64,000 nt of DNA from VRUE01 sp963796705 (GCA_963796705.1 CAWCMK010000008.1:1-64000); one strand, 5' to 3'. Numbered from the stretch's first letter, positions 7,387-14,684 are shown. Program-made: numbers and translations. The notes: generated by a model not told the origin, from the letters alone.

Positions 7387-8622
7387 ATGTCACTGGATAG
7401 CCTCAGATGCAAGGAGTGCGGTTCGGCCTATGAGCTCGGCGCGCACTACTTTTGCGAGAACTGCTTCGGGCCCCTCGAGGTCGCCTACGATCACAGCGCG
7501 CTGGATCCGGCCGAGGCGAAGCGCCGGATCCAGGCCGGCTCGCAGGGAATCTGGCGCTACGCCGACTTCCTGCCCTTCGCGGGTCGCCCCGGCGACCCGC
7601 TGGAGCCGGGCCTGACGCCGCTGCTGCGCGCCGAGCGCCTCGCCGAGCGCCTCGGCCTTGAGGCCGAGCTCTGGATCAAGAACGACGCCGCCAACCCGAC
7701 CCACTCCTTCAAGGACCGGGTCGTCGCGGTCGCCGTCGCCAAGGCGCGCGAGCTCGGCTATGAGACGGTCGCCTGTGCCTCGACCGGCAACCTCGCCAAC
7801 GCGGTCGCCGCCCACGCCGCGGCGGCGGGCCTTGACTCCTACGTCTTCGTGCCCGCCAACCTCGAGGAGCAAAAGCTGCTCGCCACCGCCGTCTACGGGA
7901 CCAATCTGATCGGCGTGCGCGGCAACTACGACGACGTCAACCGCCTCTGCACCGAGCTCGCCGACACGCGACCCTGGGCCTTCGTCAACGTCAACCTGCG
8001 CCCCTACTACGCCGAGGGCTCAAAGACCCTCGCCTATGAGACGGTCGAGCAGCTCGGTTGGGAGCTGCCCGACCGGGTGATCTGCCCGATCGCCTCGGGC
8101 TCGCTTTTCACGAAGCTCGGCCGCGGCTTTCAGGAGTGGCTCGACATCGGTCTGGTCGAGGGCCGCCAGCCGGTCTTCAACGGGGCCCAGGCGCTCGGCT
8201 GCAGCCCGGTAGCCACCGCCTTCGCCGAAGGCTGGGAGACCTGCAAGCCCCAGAGGCCCGAGACGATCGCCAAGAGCCTCGCGATCGGGGACCCCGCCGA
8301 TGGCCCCTACGCCCTCGAGCACGCGCGCCAGACCGATGGGCGCATCGACGCCGTCGATGATCAGGAGATCCGCGACGCCATCCGGCTGCTCGCCGAGACC
8401 ACCGGGATCTTCACCGAGACCGCCGGCGGGGTCACCGTCGGGGCCCTGCGAAAGCTCGCCGAGCGCGGCGAAATCGGCGCCGGCGAGCGGGTCGTCGTCT
8501 ATCTGACCGGCGAGGGGCTGAAGACCCTAGACGCGACTCGCGATAAGTTCCAGATGCTCGAGATCGACCCCGATCTGGAGAGCTTTGAGTCCCAGCTTCA
8601 CTCCCAGGAGGTAGCGGTCTGA
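7387..8622 (+). CDS. thrC: Threonine synthase-like PLP enzyme under SAM riboswitch control (possible homocysteine synthase)
   Basis: The protein has 411 residues. An N-terminal zinc ribbon (CKECG ... CENCFG, residues 7-29) precedes a fold-II PLP domain. The PLP lysine lies in NPTHSFKDRVV, where canonical threonine synthases usually have Gly in place of the His, and the phosphate loop is ASTGNLANAVAAHAA. Canonical function: O-phosphohomoserine to threonine. Context argues for another role: the gene is controlled by a SAM-I riboswitch and its TGATG junction couples it to a CysO-like sulfur carrier. My inference is that it may sulfhydrylate an activated homoserine to homocysteine using the carrier's thiocarboxylate. 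No hom or thrB gene is nearby. The start is ATG at 7387 behind AAAGGAAG. The enzyme family is certain; the substrate is not. Confidence 0.88.
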   Translation: MSLDSLRCKECGSAYELGAHYFCENCFGPLEVAYDHSALDPAEAKRRIQAGSQGIWRYADFLPFAGRPGDPLEPGLTPLLRAERLAERLGLEAELWIKNDAANPTHSFKDRVVAVAVAKARELGYETVACASTGNLANAVAAHAAAAGLDSYVFVPANLEEQKLLATAVYGTNLIGVRGNYDDVNRLCTELADTRPWAFVNVNLRPYYAEGSKTLAYETVEQLGWELPDRVICPIASGSLFTKLGRGFQEWLDIGLVEGRQPVFNGAQALGCSPVATAFAEGWETCKPQRPETIAKSLAIGDPADGPYALEHARQTDGRIDAVDDQEIRDAIRLLAETTGIFTETAGGVTVGALRKLAERGEIGAGERVVVYLTGEGLKTLDATRDKFQMLEIDPDLESFESQLHSQEVAV

Positions 8623-8894
8623 TGGCGGTCACCGTGAAGATCCCGACCCAGCTGCGGGCCGCGACCGGCGGGGCGGGCGAGGTCGAGGTTGAGGGGCAGA
8701 CGGTCGGCGAGGTGCTCGACGCCGTCTTTGCGGCCTACGGGGAGCTGCGCGATCGCATCACCCAGGACGGGGACCTGCGGCGCTTCGTCAACGTCTACGT
8801 CAGCGGTGAGGACATCCGCTTCCAGCAGGGCCTCGAGACGGCGATCAGCGAGGGCGATGAGGTGACGATCCTGCCCGCGGTGGCGGGCGGCTAG
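8622..8894 (+). CDS. MoaD/ThiS/CysO-like sulfur-carrier protein
   Basis: The protein has 90 residues with a ubiquitin-like (beta-grasp) fold and a C terminus ILPAVAGG. The terminal Gly-Gly is what is adenylated and thiocarboxylated in sulfur carriers. The segments FVNVYVSGEDIRF and AISEGDEVTILPAVAGG resemble mycobacterial CysO, the carrier for cysteine synthesis by CysM. Here the partner is a threonine-synthase-like enzyme instead. The ATG overlaps the upstream stop (TGATG) and has a strong internal ribosome site CAGGAGGT, so the two proteins are made together. No JAMM protease, cysM or E1-like activator is adjacent; those would have to be elsewhere. Confidence 0.9.
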   Translation: MAVTVKIPTQLRAATGGAGEVEVEGQTVGEVLDAVFAAYGELRDRITQDGDLRRFVNVYVSGEDIRFQQGLETAISEGDEVTILPAVAGG

Positions 8895-8944
8895 CGCCCG
8901 AGCCTCGATTTGACCCCTCCTGCAGGCGCTGGGTTCGGCGAGCG

Positions 8945-9679
8945 ATGAGACCGCCGGTGGTGATTCTCTGCGGGGGCCGCGGGACGCGGTTGCGCGAGCG
9001 CACCGAGTCGCTGCCCAAGGCGCTGGTCGAGATCGGCGGCCGGCCGATCCTCTGGCACGTGATCGGCATCTACGCAGCGCAGGGCTTCGAGCGCTTCCTC
9101 CTGGCGACCGGCTATCTGGGCGAGATGGTTGAGCAGTTCGCGGCGGCCGAGCCCTGGCCCGCGGGGATCGCGGTCGAGTGCATCGCGACCGGCGAGGACA
9201 CGCCGACGGGGGGGAGGGTGGCGCGGCTCGCCGAGCGGCTCGCCGAGGGGCGCTTCTGTTTGACCTACGCCGACGGTCTCGCCGACATCGACCTCGGGGC
9301 GCTGCTCAACTTCCACGAGAACCACGGCCAGCCGGCGACGATGACGGTCGTGCGACCGCACCTGCAGTGGGGGGTCGCCGAGCTCGATGGGGAGGGGCGG
9401 GTCGCGGGATTCTTCGAGAAGCCGCGCAGCGAGCACTGGGTAAACGGCGGCTTCTTTTGCTTTGAGCCCGCGGCGCTCGCCTACCTGGAGCCCGACAGCG
9501 TGCTCGAGCGCGCCCCGCTGGCGCGCCTGGCGGCCGAGGGCCGCCTGCGGGCGCACCGCCATCAGGGGTTCTGGGACTGCATGGACACCTACAAGGACGC
9601 CGTCGTCCTCAACGACCTCTGGGCCCGCGGCGAGGCCCCCTGGCCGGTCCTTGAGGAGAGCGGGGCGCGGCGGCCGTGA
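8945..9679 (+). CDS. rfbF: Glucose-1-phosphate cytidylyltransferase-like sugar nucleotidyltransferase
   Basis: The protein has 244 residues. The nucleotide-binding loop is VILCGGRGTRLRERTESLPK, followed by LVEIGGRPILWHVIGIY, TPTGGRVARL, the metal-binding TYADGLADIDL, and WVNGGFFCFEP, with GFWDCMDTYKD near the end. The TGGR, INGGFF-like and FW..MDT segments fit the RfbF (CDP-glucose) branch better than the RmlA branch. The reaction would be CTP plus glucose-1-phosphate to CDP-glucose. The next gene, a CDP-glucose-dehydratase-like enzyme, overlaps it by four bases, which supports a shared deoxysugar pathway. No downstream pathway genes are here. Confidence 0.85.
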   Translation: MRPPVVILCGGRGTRLRERTESLPKALVEIGGRPILWHVIGIYAAQGFERFLLATGYLGEMVEQFAAAEPWPAGIAVECIATGEDTPTGGRVARLAERLAEGRFCLTYADGLADIDLGALLNFHENHGQPATMTVVRPHLQWGVAELDGEGRVAGFFEKPRSEHWVNGGFFCFEPAALAYLEPDSVLERAPLARLAAEGRLRAHRHQGFWDCMDTYKDAVVLNDLWARGEAPWPVLEESGARRP

Positions 9680-10641
9680 AGCGCTCCTTGATCACCGGCG
9701 GCCACGGCTTCATCGCCTCCAACCTGGCGCGGGCGCTGCTCGAGCGCGGCGACACAGTCACTGTGCTCGACCCCCGCTCCCCGGCGCTCTCGGGGCTCGC
9801 CCTGCAGGGGATCGCAGATGATGTCGAGCTCGCCGACGCCCAACCGCGGGATCCCCTCGCCGTTGGGGCGCTGCTTGAGGCGGGCGAGTTTGACGTCGTC
9901 TTTCACCTCGGCGCCCAGACCCTCGTCGGGCCGGCGATGCAGCGCCCGGCGGCGACCTTTGAGGCCAACGTCGCCGGCACCTGGATCCTGCTCGAGGCCT
10001 GCCGCGCCGCCGATGTCCCGGCGGTGATCGTTGCCTCCTCCGATAAGGCCTACGGGCCGCGCGCGGAGCTGCCCTATCGCGAGGAGATGCAGCTGCGCCC
10101 CGCCTCGCCCTATGAGGCCAGCAAGGCGGCGGCCGAGGCGATCGCGCTCAGCTACTGGCCCGCATTTCGCCTGCCGGTCGCGGTGACCAGGCTGGCCAAC
10201 GTCTATGGCGGCGGTGATCTCAACTTCTCGCGCCTGATCCCGGAGGCGATCATCGCCGTGCTCGAGGGCCGCCGACCGGCGATTCGCTCCGACGGTACCC
10301 CCGAGCGCGATTTCCTCTTCGTCAGCGACGCCGTCGCCGCCTACCTGGCGGTGGAGAGCGCGGTCGGGGCCGGCGGGCCCGCCGCGGGAGAGGCCTTTAA
10401 CGCCGGCGGCGAGCGGCCCCACTCGGTCGCCGAGGTGCTGGAGACGATCGCCACCGTCAGCAACCGGGCGATCAGCCCCGAATACCTCGGTTCCGGCAAT
10501 CCGGCGGGGGAGATCGACCGCCAGTACGTCGACTCGCGGAAGCTGCGTCAGCTGAGCGGCTGGCGCCCGCGGGTCGAGTTGCGCGATGGCCTGCGCCGTA
10601 CGCTTGAGTGGTACCGCGACAATCCGGAGGCAAGACCCTGA
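9676..10641 (+). CDS. rfbG: NAD-dependent epimerase/dehydratase, CDP-glucose 4,6-dehydratase-like
   Basis: The protein has 321 residues and is an extended short-chain dehydrogenase. The Rossmann motif is TGGHGFIASNLARAL. The catalytic triad region contains SSDKAYG (the Lys/Tyr-containing segment typical of CDP-glucose dehydratases) and YEASKAAAE (YxxxK). A C-terminal substrate-binding part follows (ERDFLFVSDAV). It would convert the product of the preceding nucleotidyltransferase to a 4-keto-6-deoxy sugar. It is somewhat shorter than typical RfbG (~350 residues). The GTG start at 9676 overlaps the upstream stop (GTGA), and its own stop overlaps the ATG of the SRAP gene. Confidence 0.82.
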   Translation: MKRSLITGGHGFIASNLARALLERGDTVTVLDPRSPALSGLALQGIADDVELADAQPRDPLAVGALLEAGEFDVVFHLGAQTLVGPAMQRPAATFEANVAGTWILLEACRAADVPAVIVASSDKAYGPRAELPYREEMQLRPASPYEASKAAAEAIALSYWPAFRLPVAVTRLANVYGGGDLNFSRLIPEAIIAVLEGRRPAIRSDGTPERDFLFVSDAVAAYLAVESAVGAGGPAAGEAFNAGGERPHSVAEVLETIATVSNRAISPEYLGSGNPAGEIDRQYVDSRKLRQLSGWRPRVELRDGLRRTLEWYRDNPEARP

Positions 10642-11438
10642 TGTGTGGGCGCTTCACCGTCACCACCAAGGACACGAAGAAGATCGCCGACCGCTTCCAG
10701 GTCGAGCTCGAGCGGGCGCTTGAGCGGGGCGCCGCCGGTGCGCCGCCGCCGCCCTCGCGCGAGCGGGCAAAGGCGGTGGCGGGCGCCCTGGGGCGCTTCA
10801 ACGTCGCCCCGACCCAGGAGATCCTCACGGTGCGCTCCTCGCCCGATCCCGATGAGGCCGCCCGTGGCGAGCGCGAGGCCCGGCTGATGCGCTGGGGCCT
10901 CGTCCCGCGCTGGGCCAAGGACTTAAAGGTCGGCTACCGGATGATCAACGCCAAAGCCGAGAACCTCGCCACCAGTCGCGCCTACGGACCGCTGGTCGGC
11001 AAGTTCCGCCACCGCTGCCTGATCCTCGCCGACGGCTTTTATGAGTGGATGCGGGCCGAGGACCCCAAGCAACCGCGCCAGCCGTGGCGCTTCACCGTCG
11101 ATCACGGCGAGCCCTTCGCCTTCGCCGGGATCTGCACCCGCAAGGAGTGGGGGGACCCCGAGGAGCGCGGTGCCGATGATGGTTGGCTCTACAGCACGAC
11201 GATCATCACCACGACCCCCAACGAGCTGGTCGCCAAGGTCCACGACCGGATGCCGGTGATCCTGCCGGGCCCCGAGGCCGAGGCCGCCTGGCTGCGGCCC
11301 GACCTCGAGACGGGGGAGGCGGTCGCGATGTGTGGGCCGCTGGAGGCGCGCCGCATGTCAAGCGCCCCGGCCAACCCGAAGCTGAACAAGGTCGGCAAGG
11401 GGATCGCCGAGGGCCCGGAGCTGCTCCTCGCCCCCTGA
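10641..11438 (+). CDS. SRAP-domain protein (HMCES/YedK), abasic-site DNA crosslinker
   Basis: The protein has 265 residues. It begins MCGRFTVT; after Met removal the N-terminal Cys forms the covalent thiazolidine link to abasic sites in single-stranded DNA. Further hallmarks are RWGLVPRWAKD, INAKAENLATS, CLILADGFYEW (catalytic Glu region) and HDRMPVIL (active-site His). Known role: shields abasic sites in ssDNA from cleavage. The ATG at 10641 is fixed by the requirement for Cys at position 2 and overlaps the stop of the preceding gene (TGATG). An insertion of about 20 mostly Pro/Ala/Arg residues follows the first strand (residues ~30-45). Confidence 0.93.
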   Translation: MCGRFTVTTKDTKKIADRFQVELERALERGAAGAPPPPSRERAKAVAGALGRFNVAPTQEILTVRSSPDPDEAARGEREARLMRWGLVPRWAKDLKVGYRMINAKAENLATSRAYGPLVGKFRHRCLILADGFYEWMRAEDPKQPRQPWRFTVDHGEPFAFAGICTRKEWGDPEERGADDGWLYSTTIITTTPNELVAKVHDRMPVILPGPEAEAAWLRPDLETGEAVAMCGPLEARRMSSAPANPKLNKVGKGIAEGPELLLAP

Positions 11439-11448
11439 TGGGAGAGCG

Positions 11449-12219
11449 CTATTCGGCGATCGGTTCGGAGAGCTTTTTGAAGGCGGCGGCCGTCTGCACG
11501 CTCGCCTTGCCGGCGCTCGTTTCCAGCTGACAGGAGATCTTCACCGCCGGGATCTTCTGGGTCCGCCAGACGCTGAGGAAGGGCAGCGCCAGGGCGACCT
11601 TCGGGGGGCCGGGCGGCAGGAACCAGCGCCAGCGCTCGACCCCGATCCGGAAGGAGGGCCATTCGAGGTTGATGCCCGGCTCATTCGCCGCCGTTGCGGG
11701 GAGGTTTTCGAGCTTCACTTCGGCCGCATAGGTCCCGTGCGAGCTGAATTCGACCTCGATGCCCGATTGGGGCAGTTCCTGGGTGGCCAGCTTGCCGCCT
11801 TCGCTGGAGCGCGGATAGGAGGCGCGCAGGCCGGGGGTCTGCGCGACTTCGGCGCCGCCCAGGGCGCGCTGCGTGCAGAGGATCCGGGCGCCGCCGATCG
11901 GGGCCCCGGCGTCGAAGCGCAGGGCCATGCCGGCGCTGAACAGCGAGTAGCCGCTGACGTTGACCCCGGTCGCCCGCAGGTGGCCGCCGCTGAGCTGCAT
12001 CTGCTGCCCCGAAGCGCCGGGGACATCGACCGCCTGTGAATCGGGGATCGGCCGTTCCTGCACCCATTCCAGGGCGGCCGCTTCGCCGCTCAGGTTTTCA
12101 TCGGCGAGCAGTGCCGCGGCGAGGGTCGCGATCAGGCCGACGATCACCACCGCGATTGCGCCGCGCGGCACTCTGTCGTTGCCGGGCGCCGCGCCGCCGG
12201 TCTCGTGCTCGCCGCTCAC
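11449..12219 (-). CDS. Single-pass membrane-anchored protein of unknown function
   Basis: The protein has about 256 residues. Residues ~20-40 form one hydrophobic segment (AIAVVIVGLIATLAAALLA) after a short polar N terminus, so the bulk should lie outside the cytoplasm. The rest looks beta-rich with two cysteines (RILCTQRAL, KISCQLE) and an aromatic cluster VERWRWFLPPGPP. I recognise no family. The GTG at 12219 is chosen because a TAGGGT box ends 7 bases upstream and because sequence further upstream overlaps the opposite-strand PIN fragment. It is convergent with the SRAP gene (10-base gap). Confidence 0.7.
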   Translation of the reverse strand: MSGEHETGGAAPGNDRVPRGAIAVVIVGLIATLAAALLADENLSGEAAALEWVQERPIPDSQAVDVPGASGQQMQLSGGHLRATGVNVSGYSLFSAGMALRFDAGAPIGGARILCTQRALGGAEVAQTPGLRASYPRSSEGGKLATQELPQSGIEVEFSSHGTYAAEVKLENLPATAANEPGINLEWPSFRIGVERWRWFLPPGPPKVALALPFLSVWRTQKIPAVKISCQLETSAGKASVQTAAAFKKLSEPIAE

Positions 12220-12226
12220 GGCGGGC

Positions 12227-12232
12227 ACCCTA
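12227..12232 (-). promoter_or_regulatory. Putative -10 box TAGGGT
   Basis: TAGGGT on the minus strand, 7 bases before the GTG at 12219. The spacing would give a leaderless message. Confidence 0.38.
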
Positions 12233-12276
12233 GCGCTCGCCCGCGCTGCTCGGCAAGGCCAAGTAGAACCTGTCTT

Positions 12277-12480
12277 GTGGCCAGCGTCGTTGCCGATACC
12301 CACGTGCTGCTGTGGATGCTCAGGGGAACCCTGCGCGAGCGCTCGCTGAGCGGTGCGGACGCCGTCGATCAGGCGCTGGTTGCCAAGACCCTTCATATCT
12401 CGATCGGCTCCTTCCTCGATCTGCGCTACCTGGTCGACTCGGGCGGCCTCTCGTGCGGGCGCTCGACGGCGCGCGCGATC
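12277..12480 (+). pseudogene. PIN-domain (VapC-like) toxin fragment
   Basis: The frame from GTG 12277 reads VASVVADTHVLLWMLRG, the first strand of a PIN domain with its catalytic Asp (VADTH-LLW). It continues with HISIGSFLDLRYLVDSGGLS, resembling the second conserved helix. After about residue 66 (near 12480) the frame turns into an Arg/Cys-rich low-complexity run up to a stop at 12594, with none of the later PIN acidic residues. I read this as the 5' end of a vapC-type toxin gene broken by fusion to unrelated sequence. No antitoxin gene is adjacent. Confidence 0.55.
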
Positions 12481-12488
12481 AATCGTCG

Positions 12489-12770
12489 ATGGCACTGCCA
12501 GTTTCCGAGAAGAAGGTGTTTGGGGTCGAAGTGCAGGTTTCGCCGCCGCAGGTCGAAGTCTGGGTCCATGCCCAAAGCCGGGTGCGGCGGATGACGGTCA
12601 TCATCGTCAGCTCGGTGGAGGGAGAGGAAGGATCCACCACCACCGACTTGGCCATGGACTTCCTCGATTTCGGTCCGGTGTCGAAAATCGAATTGTCGAA
12701 GCAGGACGAAATCTACGACGCAACCGGTCGGGTCGAATCAGAATTTAAATCTGCAGCCGAAGCTCCCTGA
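12489..12770 (+). CDS. Hypothetical protein, 93 residues
   Basis: An open frame from ATG 12489. The product looks protein-like rather than random: an alternating hydrophobic strand pattern (KKVFGVEVQVSPPQVEVWVH, then MTVIIVSSVEGEEG) and an acidic C-terminal half (AMDFLDFGPVSKIEL, DEIYDATGRVESEF). No known family or motif. It has no clear ribosome site. It starts just where the PIN fragment loses resemblance to its family, so it may have been inserted there. Local AT content is higher than in flanking core genes. Confidence 0.4.
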   Translation: MALPVSEKKVFGVEVQVSPPQVEVWVHAQSRVRRMTVIIVSSVEGEEGSTTTDLAMDFLDFGPVSKIELSKQDEIYDATGRVESEFKSAAEAP

Positions 12771-12916
12771 GAAGGCTGACGATTGCCGCGATAGCGCTGC
12801 CGCGGCAAGCGAGATCGGACCTTTTGTTCCGCTTGGGGTACTAGTCGGCAGCGTCTTTGCCGGTGGTCGAACCATGCGGGAGAGAAGACGGACCGGCGGG
12901 CTTGCGCCATTAATGC

Positions 12917-13438
12917 TCAGGCAGCGGGCCGGGGTGGCGGATTTCGCTGGATGGTGGGCGGTGGGATGGGCCTCACGCCGTCAAGCTTCTCCTCTTCACG
13001 GAAGAGGCAGAGGATCTCGCCGCTTCCCGGTCTCGTTGCGCCGGCGGTTCGCACGCCCTTCCACCCCTCGGAGTGGAGCTGCTCGCCGACTTTTTGAAAG
13101 GCCGGCCATCCGTGGCGGCGTGGCAGTGGTACCGCGAGGCCGACCCGCGCAAGCTGGGATTCGCTCCGCAGGTCGGCGATTCCATTCACCCCTACCTCGA
13201 AGCGCCATAGGTCGCGGGGCAGTTGGTCGGCGGACCGCAGCGCCAGCTCGTCGATCTGCCGGTACCACTCAGCCCACGCTGTCTCGCGGGAGTCGGCGAG
13301 GTAGAAGCCGGCGACCGCAGAGCCGCGCTGCCAGCGCCCGTCCGGCGGCGGCTCCGAGCGCCCCCAGACCGAGCCGCGGTGGGGGAGATGGCGGTACCAG
13401 ATGCCATCGACGTCGATGCGGTCGACGTCGAGCGCCAA
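12917..13438 (-). CDS. RES-domain toxin (NAD-degrading family)
   Basis: The protein has 173 residues. It shows the RES family layout: WYRHLPHRG with an early Arg, GRWQRGSAVAGFYLADSRET with the conserved GRW and YLA segments, AWAEWYRQ carrying the conserved Glu, and a later Ser-containing core. Known RES toxins (for example mycobacterial MbcT) destroy NAD+. It lies 3 bases downstream of an Xre/ParS-type antitoxin gene, the standard RES-Xre order. The start is TTG at 13438, since no in-frame ATG is nearby. The reading frame is intact, so the pair may be active. It is the only complete toxin-antitoxin pair in this accessory patch. Confidence 0.85.
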   Translation of the reverse strand: MALDVDRIDVDGIWYRHLPHRGSVWGRSEPPPDGRWQRGSAVAGFYLADSRETAWAEWYRQIDELALRSADQLPRDLWRFEVGVNGIADLRSESQLARVGLAVPLPRRHGWPAFQKVGEQLHSEGWKGVRTAGATRPGSGEILCLFREEEKLDGVRPIPPPTIQRNPPPRPAA

Positions 13439-13441
13439 GGC

Positions 13442-13783
13442 TCAGGTCGCGACCGGTTCCTCGAGCGCGGAGACGATCCGCGCCACGCGCAGGTACTCGC
13501 CGCTGGAGATCAGCTCGATCGGCTTTCTGTCGTCGAGCGCAGGGACCGGCTTGTTCATCCAGACCGGGATGTATTCGGGGTCCATCACCCGCAGCAGTCG
13601 CTCGCTGATCGATGAGAGCTCGGCGATCCGCTGCGCGCGCTTTCCCGAGGGAATGCGCTTCAGTGCCACCCAGGCCCGTGCGGTGCTCGGCGCGGCTCCG
13701 GTGGCCGCGGCGATGTCCTCGGAGCTGAGATGGGCCTCGTCATGGACGAAAGCGGCCTCCTTGGCAAATGCAGGTGAAGACAC
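13442..13783 (-). CDS. Xre/MbcA/ParS-type antitoxin of the RES toxin
   Basis: The protein has 113 residues. The N-terminal two thirds is an HTH-like region (SEDIAAATGAAPSTARAWVA). The C terminus carries the toxin-binding domain typical of this family (MDPEYIPVWMNKPVPALDDR, then KPIELISSGEYLRVARIVSA). It neutralises the RES toxin and normally autorepresses the operon. The start is GTG at 13783; a TACTAT box ends 7 bases upstream, suggesting a leaderless message. Direct repeats flank that box (see the operator entry). The stop is 3 bases from the toxin's TTG. Confidence 0.85.
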   Translation of the reverse strand: MSSPAFAKEAAFVHDEAHLSSEDIAAATGAAPSTARAWVALKRIPSGKRAQRIAELSSISERLLRVMDPEYIPVWMNKPVPALDDRKPIELISSGEYLRVARIVSALEEPVAT

Positions 13784-13784
13784 G

Positions 13785-13818
13785 AGCGCAATAGTAGCGC
13801 ATTTGTGCCGCCTCCCAA
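13785..13818 (-). promoter_or_regulatory. RES-Xre promoter with direct-repeat operator candidate
   Basis: On the minus strand TTGGGA (13818-13813), a 16-base spacer and TACTAT (13796-13791) form a plausible promoter. AGCGCA occurs twice on the plus strand (13785-13790 and 13796-13801), 11 bases apart and flanking the -10 box, a good place for the antitoxin's HTH to bind. The binding role is inferred from position. Confidence 0.45.
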
Positions 13819-13879
13819 GGAGCGTCGGCTACACGGCAGCGCGACCGGCTCGGCGGAGACCCGCGCTACGCGGTTCGAC

Positions 13880-14062
13880 TTATGTCTGGCTGGGGGTACT
13901 TCTTTGCATCAGTTTGGGTTGAGGAGCGGGAACTCCCAGTTGACGGCAGACCACCCTGACCAGCCCGGGACCGATCTCCCTATGCCGGGGGAGCGCCGAA
14001 ACCTCGTCATTGGGTCCCCGCCACTTCGCGTGCTTCGATCCTCCGACCTCTCGGCAGCCGTG
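13880..14062 (-). pseudogene. HicA-like mRNA interferase remnant
   Basis: The minus-strand frame reads HGCREVGGSKHAKWRGP, then SALPRHREIGPGLVRVVCRQ and LGVPAP, ending at TAA (13880). This is the double-stranded-RNA-binding-like fold of HicA toxins: the catalytic His in GGSKH and the VPRHxEI segment. It lacks a start: the frame is closed by a TAA at 14063-14065, while the expected N-terminal helix (RHLSA) continues in another frame just upstream, so one small indel separates them. No HicB antitoxin is visible downstream. Bases 13819-13880 show nothing recognisable. Confidence 0.65.
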
Positions 14063-14278
14063 TTAGCGCTGAGGTGGCGCTGCGCACACAAGGTCAGCGG
14101 CGCTCTGGAGGGTGAGTTCGTCATCACTGAAGAGCGCAATGCCAACGAGTTCGTGATTACGCGCGACACCTCCTGGAAGGCCATGCTCGGCGAGGAGGAG
14201 CACGAGGCTACCGAGGAGGAGATTGCGGCTCTGGAGGCCAAGCACGGACCGTTCCTCCCTGCAGACGGCGAGGGGTAA
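14060..14278 (+). CDS. Small acidic hypothetical protein
   Basis: Up to 72 residues from GTG 14060, though the true start could lie further in. The C-terminal part is protein-like: EGEFVITEERNANEFVITRD, TSWKAMLGEEE, then TEEEIAALEAKHGPFLPADG. I have a general impression that similar GPFLPxDGEG-ending proteins exist in actinobacteria, but I cannot name a family. It overlaps the 5' end of the broken hicA on the other strand. The first 14 residues (LALRWRCAHK...) are doubtful. Confidence 0.4.
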   Translation: MLALRWRCAHKVSGALEGEFVITEERNANEFVITRDTSWKAMLGEEEHEATEEEIAALEAKHGPFLPADGEG

Positions 14279-14416
14279 TTCTTGCCCATCCGGCGGGGTC
14301 ATGCCCGCGTCCTCTTCGACGGCGATCTACGTATGGCCGGGTGAGCTGGCGATCAGATCTTCGTGAAGGCGCGCTCAGCGCACCTCGATGACAACAAGTC
14401 CACCATCTCACCTGCA

Positions 14417-14444
14417 TTGACATTTTCGCTCTTTTCGCTACTCT
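14417..14444 (+). promoter_or_regulatory. Promoter of the small HTH gene
   Basis: TTGACA (14417-14422), a 16-base spacer and TACTCT (14439-14444). The ATG at 14451 is only 6 bases beyond, so the transcript should start at or next to the start codon. This is the best sigma70-type promoter in the window. Confidence 0.6.
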
Positions 14445-14450
14445 GGCCAC

Positions 14451-14684
14451 ATGGCGCAGTTGATACAGGTCCGACAGGCCGCCCGGGCACTGGGGGTCCA
14501 CGAGAACACGGTCCGCCGCTGGGAGGAGCGCGGTCTTCTGCAAGCCGTCCGGCTCCCAAGCGGAGTCCGGCGCTTCCGGGCAGAGGACGTGGAGGCGATG
14601 CGCGCGCAGATGTTCAGCGGCTTCGCGCCGCTGCGCGAGGACAACGACGTTGTCCCGGTGACGCGCGTCCGCCCGATCGACTGA
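14451..14684 (+). CDS. MerR/excisionase-like helix-turn-helix protein
   Basis: The protein has 77 residues. Residues 4-50 form a winged HTH of the MerR/excisionase type: IQVRQAARALGVHENTVRRW, EERGLLQAVRLPSGVRRF and a following RAEDVEAMRAQ helix. There is no effector-binding C-terminal domain; the short tail is LREDNDVVPVTRVRPID. It could be an excisionase, a plasmid/phage-type regulator, or the regulator of the frameshifted gene downstream. The promoter is leaderless (14417-14444). It sits inside the accessory patch. Confidence 0.7.
   Translation: MAQLIQVRQAARALGVHENTVRRWEERGLLQAVRLPSGVRRFRAEDVEAMRAQMFSGFAPLREDNDVVPVTRVRPID

Noticed and set aside
7368..7400. Ten-codon ORF (ATG at 7368) just after the riboswitch terminator, overlapping the thrC start, as a leader peptide
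   Set aside because: It has no ribosome site of its own (the AAAGGAAG lies inside it), and the SAM aptamer already explains control.
12771..12916. Possible further gene fragment between the orphan ORF and the RES toxin
   Set aside because: No frame gives a motif or a convincing start; nothing can be supported here.
12874..13608. A 244-codon plus-strand Arg-rich frame over the RES/Xre pair
   Set aside because: Opposite-strand shadow of the toxin-antitoxin genes, which show clear family motifs.
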